Origin: Liolophura sinensis
Lineage: Eukaryota; Mollusca; Polyplacophora; Chitonida; Chitonidae
NCBI RefSeq assembly: GCF_032854445.1
Contig: NW_027018097.1
Coordinates: 1 to 64,000 of the forward strand
DNA length: 64,000 nt
Reading direction: 5' to 3'
Position numbers and translations under genes: made by a program. Within the stretch, counting starts at the first letter, position 1, and every line of letters begins with the position of its first letter. Of this stretch, positions 24,441 to 40,011 are shown one piece after another. The notes under the pieces were generated by a model. The model had not been told where the DNA came from. It did not search any database and worked only from the letters and a program-made list of their open reading frames with translations.

Positions 24441-27400
24441 AAAAAGACCAGGTAAAAATCCAAAAGTGGAAAAACTGTTCCAATGCTGCTGGTAAGAGGC
24501 TAATCCGACGTATTTTGTGACGAGAAATCGAATGGTGCAAACCGCGTTGCTCTCCGACCAATACGTATGGCTGTAGCCACAATTGAATAATCATTGATGT
24601 CAAGATCACGTGCCCAGCAACGGCTCTTACTCCATGGAAACCAAGGAAATTTGCAATTTTTTCAACAGCTGGAGATGCCTGGCCCAATTGCGCATCTTTC
24701 GGCACCTTATTGATGTGGGTCAGTGTTCAATTGTACTTTTTACAGCGGACTGTGTCATGTACCTTGTGTTTTTTTTATGTACAAATGGTGTGGTTTTTCT
24801 ACATGTAAATAAAGACATTTAGTTTGTCTTCGACTTAAAAGTAAGACATTTGCTGGGTGAGTTAAATGGGCTTGGCCCAAAGATTTGACGTCGTCTGGCT
24901 ACCGAAGGGCACATAACTTATAATGAAAAGTTGAATAAAGTAATGACCAGTCGCAATGGTACATAGTAAATGTAGCCGATTTCAATTAGCAAAAAGACCA
25001 GGTAAAAATCCAAAAGTGGAAAAACTGTTCCAATGCTGCTGGTAAGAGGCTAATCCGACGTATTTTGTGACGAGAAATCGAATGGTGCAAACCGCGTTGC
25101 TCTCCGACCAATACGTTTGGCTGTAGCTACAGTTGAATAATCATTGATGTCAAGATCACGTGCCCAGCAACGGCTCTTACTCCATGGAAACCATAGAAAT
25201 TTGCAATTTTTCAACAGCTGGAGATGCCTGGCCCAATTGCGCATCTTTTGGCACCTTATTGATGTGGGTCAGTGTTCAATTGTACTTTTTACAGCAGACT
25301 GTATCAAGTACCTTGTGTTTTTTTATATACAAATGGTGTGGTTTTTCTACATGTAGATAAAGACATTAAGTTTGTCTTCGACTTAGAAGTAAGACAATTG
25401 CTGGGTGAGTTAAATGGGCTTGGCCCAAAGATTTGACGTCGTCTGGGCTACCGAAGGGCACATAACTTATAATGAAAAGTTGAATATAGTAATGACCAGT
25501 CGCAATGGTACATAGTAAATGTAGCCGATTTCAATTCGCAAAAAGACCAGGCAAAAATCCAAAAGTGGAAAAACTGTTTCCAATGCTGCTGGTAAGAGGC
25601 TAATCCGACGTATTTTGTGACGAGAAATCGAATGGTGCAAACCGCGTTGCTCTCCGACCAATACGTTTGGCTGTAGCCACAAATGAATAATCATTGATGT
25701 CAAGATCACGTGCCAGCAACGGCTCTTACTCCATGGAAACCATAGAAATTTGCAATTTTTCAACAGCTGGAGATGCCTGGCCCAATTGCGCATCTTTTGG
25801 CACCTTATTGATGTGGGTCAGTGTTCAATTGTACTTTTTACAGCGGACTGTGTCATGTACCTTGTGTTTTTTTATATACAAATGGTGTGGTTTTTCTACA
25901 TGTAGATAAAGACAATGAGTTTTTCTTCGACTTAGAAGTAAGACATTTACTGGGTGAGTTAAATGGGCTTGGCCTGAAGATTTGACGTCGTTTGGGCTAC
26001 CGAAGGGCACATAACTTATAATGAAAAGTTGAATATAGTAATGACCAGTCGCGATTGTACATAGTAAATGTAGCCGATTTCAATTAGCAAAAAGACCAGG
26101 CAAAAATCCAAAAGTGGAAAAACTGTTCCAAAGCTGCTGGTAAGAGGCTAATCCGACGTAATTTGTGACGAGAAATCGAATGGTGCAAACCGCGTTGCTC
26201 TCCGACCAATACGTTTGGCTGTAGCCACAAATGAATAATCATTGATGTCAAGATCACGTGCCCAGCAACGGCTCTTACTCCATGGAAACCACAGAAATTT
26301 GCAATTTTTCAACAGCTGGAGATGCCTGGCCCAATTGCGCATCTTTTGGCACCTTATTGATGTGGGTCAGTGTTCAATTGTACTTTTTACAGCAGGATGT
26401 ATCAAGTACCTTGTGTTTTTTATATACAAATGGTGTGGTTTTTCTACATGTAGATAAAAACATTGAGATTTTCCTCGACTTAGAAGTAAGACATTTGCTG
26501 GGTGAGTTAAATGGGCTTGGCCCAAAGATTTGACGTCGTCTGGGCTACCGAAGGGCACATAACTTATAATGAAAAGTTGAATATAGTAATGACCAGTCGC
26601 GATTGTACATAGTTAATGTAGCCGATTTCAATTAGCAAAAAGACCAGGTAAAAATCCAAAAGTGGAAAAACTGTTCCAATGCTGCTGGTAAGAGGCTAAT
26701 CCGACGTATTTTGTGACGAGAAATCGAATGGTGCAAACGGCGTTGCTCTCCGACCAATACGTTTGGCTGTAGCCACAATTGAATAATCATTGATGTCAAG
26801 ATCACGTGCCCAGCAACGGCTCTTACTCCATGGAAACCAAGGAAATTTGCAATTTTTCAACAGCTGGAGATGCCTGGCCCAATTGCGCATCTTTCGGCAC
26901 CTTATTGATGTGGGTCAGTGTTCAATTGTACTTTTTACAGCGGACTGTGTCATGTACCTTGTGTTTTTTTATATACAAATGGTGTGGTTTTTCTACATGT
27001 AGATAAAGACATTGAGATTTTCTTCGACTTAGAAGTAAGACATTTGCTGGGTGAGTCAAATGGGCTTGGCCCGAAGATTTGACGTCGTCTGGGCTACCGA
27101 AGGGCACATAACTTATAATGAAAAGTTGAATATAGTAATGACAAGTCGCGATTGTACATAGTTAATGTAGCCGATTTCAATTAGCAAAAAGACCAGGCAA
27201 AAATCCAAAAGTGGAAAAACTGTTATAAATGCTGCTGGTAAGAGGCTAATCCGACGTATTTTTGACGAGAAATCGAATGGTGCAAACCGCGTTGCTCTCC
27301 GACCAATACGTTTGGCTGTAGCCACAGTTGAATAATCATTGATGTCAAGATCACGTGCCCAGCAACGGCTCTTACTCCATGGAAACCACAGAAATTTGCA

Positions 27401-27809
27401 ATTTTTCAACAGCTGGAGATGCCTGGCCCAATTGCGCATCTTTTGGCACCTTATTGATGTGGGTCAGTGTTCAATTGTACTTTTTACAGCAGGATGTATC
27501 AAGTACCTTGTGTTTTTTATATACAAATGGTGTGGTTTTTCTACATGTAGATAAAAACATTGAGATTTTCCTCGACTTAGAAGTAAGACATTTGCTGGGT
27601 GAGTTAAATGGGCTTGGCCCAAAGATTTGACGTCGTCTGGGCTACCGAAGGGCACATAACTTATAATGAAAAGTTGAATATAGTAATGACCAGTCGCGAT
27701 TGTACATAGTTAATGTAGCCGATTTCAATTAGCAAAAAGACCAGGCAAAAATCCAAAAGTGGAAAAACTGTTCCAATGCTGCTGGTAAGAGGCTAATCCG
27801 ACGTATTTA

Positions 27810-29030
27810 GTGACGAGAAATCGAATGGTGCAAACCGCGTTGCTCTCCGACCAATACGTTTGGCTGTAGCCACAAATGAATAATCATTGATGTCAAGATC
27901 ACGTGCCCAGCAACGGCTCTTACTCCATGGAAACCACAGAAATTTGCAATTTTTCAACAGCTGGAGATGCCTGGCCCAATTGCGCATCTTTTGGCACCTT
28001 ATTAATGTGGGTCAGTGTTCAATTGTACTTTTTACAGCAGACTGTATCAAGTACCTTGTGTTTTTTATATACAAATGGTGTGGTTTTTCTACATGTAGAT
28101 AAAGACAATGGGTTTGTCTTCGACTTAGAAGTAAGACATTTGCTTGGTGAGTTAAATGGGCTTGGCCCAAAGATTTCACGTCGTCTGAGCTACCGAAGGG
28201 CACATAACTTATAATAAAAAGTTGAATATAGTAATGACCAGTCGCAATGGAACATAGTAAATGTAGCCGATTTCAATTAGCAAAAAGACCAGGCAAAAAT
28301 CCAAAAGTGGAAAAACTGTTCCAATGCTGCTGGTAAGAGGCTAATCCGACGTATTTTGTAACGAGAAATCGAATGGTGGAAACCGCGTTGCTCTCCGACC
28401 AATACGTTTGGCTGTAGCCACAATTGAATAATCATTGATGTCAAGATGACGTGCACAGCAACGGCTTTTACTCCATGGAAACCATAGAAATTTGCAATTT
28501 TTCAACAGCTGGAGATGCCTGGCCCAATTGCGCATCTTTTGGCACCTTATTGATGTGGGTCAGTGTTCAATTGTACTTTTTACAGCAGGATATATTAAGT
28601 ACCTTGTGTTTTTTTATATACAAATGGTGCGGTTTTTCTACATGTAGATAAAGACATTGAGATTTTCTTCGACTTAGAAGTAAGATATTTGCTGGGTGAG
28701 TTAAATGGGCTTGGCCCAAAGATTTGACGTCGTCTGGGCTACCGAAGGGCACATAACTTATAATAAAAAGTTGAATATAGTAATGACCAGTCACGATTGT
28801 ACATAGTTAATGTAGCCGATTTCAATTAGCAAAAAGACCAGGTAAAAATCCAAAAGTGGAAAAACTGTTCCAATGCTGCTGGTAAGAGGCTAATCCGACG
28901 TATTTTGTGACGAGAAATCGAATGGTGCAAACCGCGTTGCTCTCCGACCAATACGTTTGGCTGTAGCCACAATTGAATAATCATTGATGTCAAGATCACG
29001 TGCCCAGCAACGGCTCTTACTCCATGGAAA
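27810..29030 (+). repeat. Two-unit block, copy at left of a 10,981-bp offset
   Basis: Matches 38,791-40,011. Shared variants: GACAATGGGTTTGTC, TTGCTTGGTGAG, ACAGCAGGATATATTAAG and ATAATAAAAAGTTG. The offset equals 20 units. About one difference per 100 bases is visible (for example GATGACGTGCAC at 28,447 versus GATCACGTGCCC). Confidence 0.75.
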
Positions 29031-32000
29031 CCAAGGAAATTTGCAATTTTTCAACAGCTGGAGATGCCTGGCCCAATTGCGCATCTTTCGGCACCTTATT
29101 GATGTGGGTCAGTGTTCAATTGTACTTTTTACAGCGGACTGTGTCATGTACCTTGTGTTTTTTTATATACAAATGGTGTGGTTTTTCTACATGTAAAAAA
29201 AAACATTTAGTTTGTCTTCGACTTAAAAGTAAGACATTTGCTGGGTGAGTTAAATGGGCTTGGCCCAAAGATTTGACGTCGTCTGGGCTACCGAAGGGCA
29301 CATAACTTATAATGAAAAGTTGAATATAGTAATGACCAGTCGCAATGGTACATAGTAAATGTAGCCGATTTCAATTAGCAAAAAGACCAGGTAAAAATCC
29401 AAAAGTGGAAAAACTGTTCCAATGCTGCTGGTAAGAGGCTAATCCGACGTATTTTGTGACGAGAAATCGAATGGTGCAAACCGCGTTGCTCTCCGACCAT
29501 AACGTTTGGCTGTAGCCACAGTTGAATAATCATTGATGTCAAGATCACGTGCCCAGCAACGGCTCTTACTCCATGGAAACCATAGAAATTTGCAATTTTT
29601 CAACAGCTGGAGATGCCTGGCCCAATTGCGCATCTTTTGGCACCTTATTGATGTGGGTCAGTGTTCAATTGTACTTTTTACAGCGGACTGTGTCATGTAC
29701 CTTGTGTTTTTTTATATACAAATGGTGTGGTTTTTCTACATGTAGATAAAGACATTGAGTTTTTCTTCGACTTAGAAGTAAGACATTTGCTGGGTGAGTT
29801 AAATGGGCTTGGCCCAAAGATTTGACGTCGTCTGGGCTACCGAAATGCACATAACTTATAATGAAAAGTTGAATATAGTAATAACCAGTCGCAATGGTAC
29901 ATAGTAAATGTAGCCGATTTCAATTAGCAAAAAGACCAGGCAAAAATCCAAAAGTGGAAAAACTGTTCCAATGCTGCTGGTAAGAGGCTAATCCGACGTA
30001 TTTTGTGACGAAAAATCGAATGGTGCAAACCGCGTTGCTCTCCGACCAATACGTATGGCTGTAGCCACAATTGAATAATCATTGATGTCAAGATCACGTG
30101 CCCAGCAACGGCTCTTACTCCATGGAAACCAAGGAAATTTGCAATTTTTCAACAGCTGGAGATGCCTGGCCCAATTGCGCATCTTTTGGCACCTTATTGA
30201 TGTGGGTCAGTGTTCAATTGTACTTTTTACAGCAGACTGTGTCATGTACCTTGTGTTTTTTTATGTACAAATGGTGTGGTTTTTCTACATGTAAATAAAG
30301 ACATTTAGTTTGTCTTCGACTTAAAAGTAAGACATTTGCTGGGTGAGTTAAATGGGCTTGGCCCAAAGATTTGACGTCGTCTGGGCTACCGAAGGGCACA
30401 TAACTTACAATGAAAAGTTGAATAAAGTAATGACCAGTCGCAATGGTACATAGTAAATGTAGCCGATTTCAATTAGCAAAAAGACAAGGTAAAAATCCAA
30501 AAGTGGAAAAACTGTTCCAATGCTGCTGGTAAGAGGCTAATCCGACGTATTTTCTGACGAGAAATCGAATGGTGCAAACCGCGTTGCTCTCCGACCAATA
30601 CGTTTGGCTGTAGCCACAAATGAATAATCATTGATGTCAAGATCACGTGCCCAGCAACGGCTCTTACTCCATGGAAACCATAGAAATTTGCAATTTTTCA
30701 ACAGCTGGAGATGCCTGGCCCAATTGCGCATCTTTTGGCACCTTATTGATGTGGGTCAGTGTTCAATTGTACTTTTTACAGCAGACTGTATCAAGTACCT
30801 TGTGTTTTTTATATACAAATGGTGTGGTTTTTCTACATGTAGATAAAGACATTAAGTTTGTCTTCGACTTAGAAGTAAGACATTTGCTGGGTGAGTTAAA
30901 TGGGCTTGGCCCAAAGATTTGACGTCGTCTGGGCTACCGAAGGGCACATAACTTATAATGAAAAGTTGAATATAGTAATGACCAGTCGCAATGGTACATA
31001 GTAAATGTAGCCGATTTTGAATTCGCAAAAAGACCAGGCAAAAATCCAAAAGTGGAAAAACTGTTCCAATGCTGCTGGTAAGAGGCTAATCCGACGTATT
31101 TTTGACGAGAAATCGAATGGTGCAAACCGCGTTGCTCTCCGACCAATACGTTTGGCTGTAGCCACAGTTGAATAATCATTGATGTCAAGATCACGTGCCC
31201 AGCAACGGCTCTTACTCCATGAAAACCATAGAAATTTGCAATTTTTCAACAGCTGGAGATGCCTGGCCCAATTGCGCATCTTTTGGCACCTTATTGATGT
31301 GGGTCAGTGTTCAATTGTACTTTTTACAGCGGACTGTGTCATGTACCTTGTGTTTTTTTATATACAAATGGTGTGGTTTTTCTACATGTAGATAAAGACA
31401 TTGAGTTTTTCTTCGACTTAGAAGTAAGACATTTGCTGGGTGAGTTAAATGGGCTTGGCCCAAAGATTTGACGTCGTCTGGGCTACCGATATGCACATAA
31501 CTTATAATGAAAAGTTGAATATAGTAATAACCAGTCGCAATGGTACATAGTAAATGTAGCCGATTTCAATTAGCAAAAAGACCAGGCAAAAATCCAAAAG
31601 TGGAAAAACTGTTCCAATGCTGCTGGTAAGAGGCTAATCCGACGTATTTTGTGACGAGAAATCGAATGGTGCAAACCGCGTTGCTCTCCGACCAATACGT
31701 ATGGCTGTAGCCACAATTGAATAATCATTGATGTCAAGATCACGTGCCCAGCAACGGCTCTTACTCCATGGAAACCAAGGAAATTTGCAATTTTTCAACA
31801 GCTGGAGATGCCTGGCCCAATTGCGCATCTTTTGGCACCTTATTGATGTGGGTCAGTGTTCAATTGTACTTTTTACAGCGGACTGTGTCATGTACCTTGT
31901 GTTTTTTATATACAAATGGTGTGGTTTTTCTACATGTAGATAAAGACAATGAGTTTTTCTTCGACTTAGAAGTAAGACATTTACTGGGTGAGTTAAATGG

Positions 32001-32829
32001 GCTTGGCCTGAAGATTTGACGTCGTTTGGGCTACCGAAGGGCACATAACTTAGAATGAAAAGTTGAATATAGTAATGACCAGTCGCGATTGTACATAGTT
32101 AATGTAGCCGATTTCAATTAGCAAAAAGACCAGGTAAAAATCCAAAAGTGGAAAAAACTGTTCCAATGCTGTTGGTAAGAGGCTAATCCGACGTATTTTG
32201 TGACGAGAAATCGAATGGTGCAAACCGCGTTGCTCTCCGACCAATACGTTTGGCTGTAGCCACAATTGAATAATCATTGATGTCAAGATGACGTGCCCAG
32301 CAACGGCTCTTACTCCATGGAAACCATAGAAATTTGCAATTTTTCAACAGCTGGAGATGCCTGGCCCAATTGCGCATCTTTTGGCACCTTATTGATGTGG
32401 GTCAGTGTTCAATTGTACTTTTTACAGCGGACTGTGTCATGTGCCTTGTGTTTTTTTATATACAAATGGTGTGGTTTTTCTACATGTAGATAAAGACATT
32501 GAGATTTTCTTCGACTTAGAAGTAAGACATTTGCTGGGTGAGTCAAATGGGCTTGGCCCAAAGATTTGACGTCGTCTGGGCTACCGAAGGGCACATAACT
32601 TATAATGAAAAGTTGAATATAGTAATGACCAGTCGCGATTGTACATAGTTAATGTAGCCGATTTCAATTAGCAAAAAGACCAGGCAAAAATCCAAAAGTG
32701 GAAAAACTGTTCCAATGCTGCTGGTAAGAGGCTAATCCGACGTATTTTGTGACGAGAAATCGAATGGTGCAAACCGCGTTGCTCTCCGACCAATACGTTT
32801 GGCTGTAGCCACAAATGAATAATCATTGA

Positions 32830-33620
32830 TGTCAAGAATCACGTGCCCAGCAACGGCTCTTACTCCATGGAAACCACAGAAATTTGCAATTTTTCAACAG
32901 CTGGAGATGCCTGGCCCAATTGCGCATCTTTTGGCACCTTATTGATGTGGGTCAGTGTTCAATTGTACTTTTTACAGCAGGATGTATCAAGTACCTTGTG
33001 TTTTTTATATACAAATGGTGTGGTTTTTCTACATGTAGATAAAAACATTGAGATTTTCCTCGACTTAGAAGTAAGATATTTGCTGGGTGAGTTAAATGGG
33101 CTTGGCCAAAGATTTGACGTCGTCTGGGCTACCGAAGGGCCACATAACTTATAATGAAAAGTTGAATATAGTAATGACCAGTCGCAATTGTACATAGTTA
33201 ATGTAGCCGATTTCAATTAGCAAAAAGACCAGGTAAAAACCCAAAAGTGGAAAAACTGTTCCAATGCTGCTGGTAAGAGGCTAATCCGACGTATTTAGTG
33301 ACGAGAAATCGAAATGGTGCAAACCGCGTTGCTCTCCGACCAATACGTTTGGCTGTAGCCACAAATGAATAATCATTGATGTCAAGATCACGTGCCCAGC
33401 AACGGCTCTTACTCCATGGAAACCATAGAAATTTGCAATTTTTCAACAGCTGGAGATGCCTGGCCCAATGCGCATCTTTTGGCACCTTATTAATGTGGGT
33501 CAGTGTTCAATTTTAATTTTTACAGCGGACTGTGTCATGTACCTTGTGTTTTTTTTATATACAAATGGTGTGGTTTTTCTACATGTAGATAAAGGACATT
33601 GAGATTGTCTTCGACTTAGA
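32830..33620 (+). other. Indel cluster
   Basis: CAAGAATCACG (32,834), GGGCTTGGCCAAAG, AGGGCCACATAAC, AATCGAAATGG, GGCCCAATGCGC and ATAAAGGACATTG are single-base changes in length packed into less than 800 bp. Confidence 0.7.
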
Positions 33621-34955
33621 AGTAAGACATTTGCTGGGTGAGTTAAATGGGCTTTGCCCAAAGATTTGACGTCGTCTGGGCTACCGAAGGGCACATAACT
33701 TATAATGAAAAGTTGAATATAGTAATGACCAGTCGCGATTGTACATAGTTAATGTAGCGGATTTCAATTAGCAAAAAGACCAGGTAAAAATCCAAAAGTG
33801 GAAAAACTGTTCCAATGCTGCTGGTAAGAGGCTAATCCGACGTATTTTGTGACGAGAAATCGAATGGTGCAAACCGCGTTGCTCTCCGACAAATACTTTT
33901 GGCTGTAGCCACAATTGAATAATCATTGATGTCAAGATCACGTGCCCAGCAACGTCTCTTACTCCATGGAAACCATAGAAATTTGCAATTTTTCAACAGC
34001 TGAGATGCCTGGCCCAATTGCGCATCTTTTGGCACCTTATTGATGTGGGTCAGTGTTCAATTGTACTTTTTACAGCGGACTGTGTCATGTACAATGTGTT
34101 TTTTTTATATACAAATGGTGTGGTTTTTCTACATGTAGATAAAGACATTGAGATTGCCTTCGACTTAGAAGTAAGACATTTGCTGGGTGAGTTAAATGGG
34201 CTTGGCCCGAAGATTTGACGTCGTCTGGGCTACCGAAGGGCACATAACTTATAATGAAAAGTTGAATATAGTAATGACCAGTCGCGATTGTACAAAGTTA
34301 ATGTAGCCGATTTCAATTAGCAAAAAGACCAGGTAAAAATCCAAAAGTGGAAAAACTGTTCCAATGCTGCTGGTAAGAGGCTAATCCGACGTATTTTGTG
34401 ACGAGAAATCGAATGGTGCAAACCGCGTTGCTCTCCGACCAATACGTTTGGCTGTAGCCACAAATGAATAATCATTGATGTCAAGATCACGTGCCCAGCA
34501 ACGGCTCTTACTCCATGGAAACCATAGAAATTTGCAATTTTTCAACAGCTGAAGATGCCTGGCCCAATTGCGCATCTTTTGGCACCTTATTAATGTGGGT
34601 CAGTGTTCAATTGTACTTTTTACAGCAGACTGTATCAAGTACCTTGTGTTTTTTATATACAAATGGTGTGGTTTTTCTACATGTAGATAAAGACATTGGG
34701 TTTGTCTTCGACTTAGAAGTAAGACATTTGCTGGATGAGTTAAATGGGCTTGGCCCAAAGATTTGACGTCGTCTGAGCTACCGAAGGGCACATAACTTAT
34801 AATAAAAAGTTGAATATAGTAATGACCAGTCACGATGGTACATAGTAAATGTAGCCGATTTCAATTCGCAAAAAGACCAGGCAAAAATCCAAAAGTGGAA
34901 AAACTGTTCCAATGCTGTTGGTAAGAGGCTAATCCGACGTATTTTGTCACGAGAA

Positions 34956-34969
34956 ATCGAATATCGAAT
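34956..34969 (+). repeat. 7-bp tandem duplication (ATCGAAT x2)
   Basis: A single unit has ATCGAATATCGAAT where all others have ATCGAAT, raising the spacing to 555 bp. It lies inside the otherwise conserved 80-bp block. Confidence 0.9.
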
Positions 34970-37900
34970 GGTGCAAACCGCGTTGCTCTCCGACCAATAC
35001 TTTGGGCTGTAGCCACAAATGAATAATCATTGATGTCAAGATCACGTGCCCAGCAACGGCTCTTACTCCATGGAAACCATAGAAATTTGCAATTTTTCAA
35101 CAGCTGGAGATGCCTGGCCCAATTGCGCATCTTTTGGCACCTTATTGATGTGGGTCAGTGTTCAATTGTACTTTTTACAGCGGACTGTGTCATGTACCTT
35201 GTGTTTTTTTTATATACAAATGGTGTGGTTTTTCTACATGTAGATAAAGACATTGAGTTTGTGTTCGACTTAGAAGTAAGACATTTGCTGGGTGAGTTAA
35301 ATGGGCTTGGCCCAAAGATTTGACGTCGTCTGGGCTACCGAAGGCCACATAACTTATAATGAAAAGTTGAATATAGTAATGACCAGTCGCGATGGTACAT
35401 AGTAAATGTAGCCGATTTCAATTCGCAAAAAGACCAGGCAAAAATCCAAAAGTGGAAAAACTGTTCCAATGCTGCTGGTAAGAGGCTAATCCGGCGTATT
35501 TTTGACGAGAAATCGAATGGTGCAAACCGCGTTGCTCTCCGACCAATACTTTGGGCTGTAGCCACAAATGAATAATCATTGATGTCAAGATCACGTGCCC
35601 AGCAACGGCTCTTACTCCATGGAAACCATAGAAATTTGCAATTTTTCAACAGCTGGAGATGCCTGGCCCAATTGCGCATCTTTTGGCACCTTATTGATGT
35701 GGGTCAGTGTTCAATTGTACTTTTTACAGCGGACTGTGTCATGTACCTTGTGTTTTTTTATATACAAATGGTGTGGGTTTTTCTACATGTAGATAAAGAC
35801 ATTGAGTTTGTGTTCGACTTAGAAGTAAGACATTTGCTGGGTGAGTTAAATGGGCTTGGCCCAAAGATTTGACGTCGTCTGGGCTACCGAAGGGCACATA
35901 ACTTATAATGAAAAGTTGAATATAGTAATGACCAGTCGCGATGGTACATAGTAAATGTAGCCGATTTCAATTCGCAAAAAGACCAGGTAAAAATCCAAAA
36001 GTGGAAAAACTGTTCCAATGCTGCTGGTAAGAGGCTAATCCGGCGTATTTTTGACGAGAAATCGAATGGTGCAAACCGCGTTGCTCTCCGACCAATACTT
36101 TTGGCTGTAGCCACAATTGAATAATCATTGATGTCAAGATCACGTGCCCAGCAACGGCTCTTACTCCATGGAAACCAAGAAAATTTGCAATTTTTCAACA
36201 CCTGGAGATGCCTGGCCCAATTGCGCATCTTTTGGCACCTTATTGATGTGGGTCAGTGTTCAATTGTACTTTTTACAGCGGACTGTGTCATGTACCTTGT
36301 GTTTTTTTATATACAAATGGTGTGGTTTTTCTACATGTAGATAAAGACATTGAGTTTGTGTTCGACTTAGAAGTAAGACATTTGCTGGGTGAGTTAAATG
36401 GGCTTAGCCCGAAGATTTGACGTCGTCTGGGCTACCGAAGGGCACATAACTTATAATGAAAAGTTGAATATAGTAATGACCAGTCGCGATTGTACATAGT
36501 TAATGTAGCCGATTTCAATTAGCAAAAAGACCAGGTAAAAATCCAAAAGTGGAAAAACTGTTCCAATGCTGCTTGTAAGAGGCTAATCGACGTATTTTGT
36601 CACGAGAAATCGAATGGTGCAAACCGCGTTGCTCTCCGACCAATACGTTTGGCTGTAGCCACAATTGAATAATCATTGATGTCAAGATGACGTGCCCAGC
36701 AACGGCTCTTACTCCATGGAAACCATAGAAATTTGCAATTTTTCAACAGCTGGAGATGCCTGGCCCAATTGCGCATCTTTTGGCACCTTATTGATGTGGG
36801 TCAGTGTTCAATTGTACTTTTCACAGCAGACTGTGTCATGTACCTTGTGTTTTTGTATATACAAATGGTGTGGTTTTTCTACATGTAGATAAAGACATTG
36901 AGTTTGTGTTCGACTTAGAAGTAAGACATTTGCTGGGTGAGTTAAATGGGCTTGGCCCAAAGATTTGACGTCGTCTGGGCTACCGAAGGGCACATAACTT
37001 ATAATGAAAAGTTGAATATAGTAATGACCAGTCGCGATGGTACATAGTAAATGTAGCCGATTTCAATTCGCAAAAAGACCAGGCAAAAATCCAAAAGTGG
37101 AAAAACTGTTCCAATGCTGCTGGTAAGAGGCTAATCCGACGTATTTTTGACGAGAAATCGAATGGTGGAAACCGCGTTGCTCTCCGACCAATAATTTTGG
37201 CTGTAGCCACAATTGAATAATTATTGATGTCAAGATCACGTGCCCAGCAACGGCTCTTACTCCATGGAAACCAGGAAAATTTGCAATTTTTCAACACCTG
37301 GAGATGCCTGGCCCAATTGCGCATCTTTTGGCACCTTATTGATGTGGGTCAGTGTTCAATTGTACTTTTTACAGCGGACTGTATCAAGTACCTTGTGTTT
37401 TTTTTATACAAATGGTGTAGTGTCTCTACATGTAGATAAAGACATTGAGTTTGTCTTCGACTTAGAAGTAAGACATTTGCTGGGTGAGTTAAATGGGCTT
37501 GGCCCAAAGATTTGACGTCGTCTGGGCTACCGAAGGGCACATAACTTATAATGAAAAGTTGAATATAGTAATGACCAGTCGGAATGGTACATAGTAAATG
37601 TAGCCGATTTCAATTCGCAAAAACACCAGGCAAAAATCCAAAAGTGGAAAAACTGTTCCAATGCTGCTGTAAGAGGCTAATCCGACGTATTTTTGACGAG
37701 AAATCGAATGGAGCAAACCGCGTTGCTCTCCGACCAATACTTTGGGCTGTAGCCACAAATGAATAATCATTGATGTCAAGATCACGTGCCCAGCAACGGC
37801 TCTTACTCCATGGAAACCATAGAAATTTGCAATTTTTCAACAGCTGGAGATGCCTGGCCCAATTGCGCATCTTTTGGCACCTTATTGATGTGGATCAGTG

Positions 37901-38790
37901 TTCAATTGTACTTTTTACAGCAGACTGTGTCATGTACCTTGTGTTTTTTTAAATACAAATGGTGTGGTTTTTCTACATGTAGATAAAGACATTGAGTTTT
38001 TCTTCGACTTAGAAGTAAGACATTTGCTGGGTGAGTTAAATGGGCTTAGCCCGAAGATTTGACGTCGTCTGGGCTACCGAAGGGCACATAACTGATAATG
38101 AAAACTTGAATATAGTAATAACCAGTCGCAATGGTACGTAGTAAATGTAGCCGATTTCAATTAGCAAAAAGACCAGGCAAAAATCCAAAAGTGGAAAAAC
38201 TGTTCCAATGCTGTTGGTAAGAGGCTAATCCGACGTATTTTGTCACGAGAAATCGAATGGTGCAAACCGCGTTGCTCTCCGACCAATACGTTTGGCTGTA
38301 GCCACAATTGAATAATCATTGATGTCAAGATGACGTGCCCAGCAACGGCTCTTACTCCATGGAAACCATAGAAATTTGCAATTTTTCAACAGCTGGAGAT
38401 GCCTGGCCCAATTGCGCATATTTTGGCACCTTATTGATGTGGGTCAGTGTTCAATTGTACTTTTTACAGCGGACTGTGTCATGTACCTTGTGTTTTTTTA
38501 TATACAAATGGTGTGGTTTTTCTACATGTAGATAAAGACATTGAGATTTTCTTCGACTTAGAAGTAAGACATTTGCTGGGTGAGTCAAATGGGCTTGGCC
38601 CAAAGATTTGACGTCGTCTGGGCTACCGAAGGGCACATAACTTATAATGAAAAGTTGAATATAGTAATGACCAGTCGCGATTGTACATAGTTAATGTAGC
38701 CGATTTCAATTAGCAAAAAGACCAGGCAAAAATCCAAAAGTGGAAAAACTGTTCCAATGCTGCTGGTAAGAGGCTAATCCGACGTATTTT

Positions 38791-40011
38791 GTGACGAGAA
38801 ATCGAATGGTGCAAACCGCGTTGCTCTCCGACCAATACGTTTGGCTGTAGCCACAAATGAATAATCATTGATGTCAAGATCACGTGCCCAGCAACGGCTC
38901 TTACTCCATGGAAACCACAGAAATTTGCAATTTTTCAACAGCTGGAGATGCCTGGCCCAATTGCGCATCTTTTGGCACCTTATTAAGGTGGGTCAGTGTT
39001 CAATTGTAGTTTTTACAGCAGACTGTATCAAGTACCTTGTGTTTTTTATATACAAATGGTGTGGTTTTTCTACATGCAGATAAAGACAATGGGTTTGTCT
39101 TCGAGTTAGAAGTAAGACATTTGCTTGGTGAGTTAAATGGGCTTGGCCCAAAGATTTGACGTCGTCTGAGCTACCGAAGGGCACATAACTTATAATAAAA
39201 AGTTGAATATAGTAATGACCAGTCGCGATGGTACATAGTAAATGTAGCCGATTTCAATTAGCAAAAAGACCAGGCAAAAATCCAAAAGTGGAAAAACTGT
39301 TCCAATGCTGCTGGTAAAAGGCTAATCCGACGTATTTTGTAACGAGAAATCGAATGGTGCAAACCGCGTTGCTCTCCGACCAATACGTTTGGCTGTAGCC
39401 ACAATTGAATAATCATTGATGTCAAGATCACGTGCCCAGCAACGGCTCTTACTCCATGGAAACCATAGAAATTTGCAATTTTTCAACAGCTGGAGATGCC
39501 TGGCCCAATTGCGCATTTTTTGGCACCTTATTGATGTGGGTCAGTGTTCAATTGTACTTTTTACAGCAGGATATATTAAGTACCTTGTGTTTTTTTATAT
39601 ACAAATGGTGTGGTTTTTCTACATGTAGATAAAGACATTGAGATTTTCTTCGACTTAGAAGTAAGACATTTGCTGGGTGAGTTAAATGGGCTTGGCCCGA
39701 AGATTTGACGTCGTCTGGGCTACCGAAGGGCACATAACTTATAATAAAAAGTTGAATATAGTAATGACCAGTCGCGATTGTACATAGTTAATGTAGCCGA
39801 TTTCAATTAGCAAAAAGACCAGGTAAAAATCCAAAAGTGGAAAAACTGTTCCAATGCTGCTGGTAAGAGGCTAATCCGACGTATTTTGTGACGAGAAATC
39901 GAATGGTGCAAACCGCGTTGCTCTCCGACCAATACGTTTGGCTGTAGCCACAAATGAATAATCATTGATGTCAAGATCACGTGCCCAGCAACGGCTCTTA
40001 CTCCATGGAAA
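38791..40011 (+). repeat. Two-unit block, copy at right of a 10,981-bp offset
   Basis: Partner of 27,810-29,030. The GACAATGGGTTTGTC unit also occurs at 16,682. After about 40,011 the match moves to a different partner: 39,981-40,360 resembles 34,491-34,870 (CTGGATGAGTTAAATGG, CAGTCACGATGG) at an offset of 5,490 bp, ten units. Confidence 0.75.
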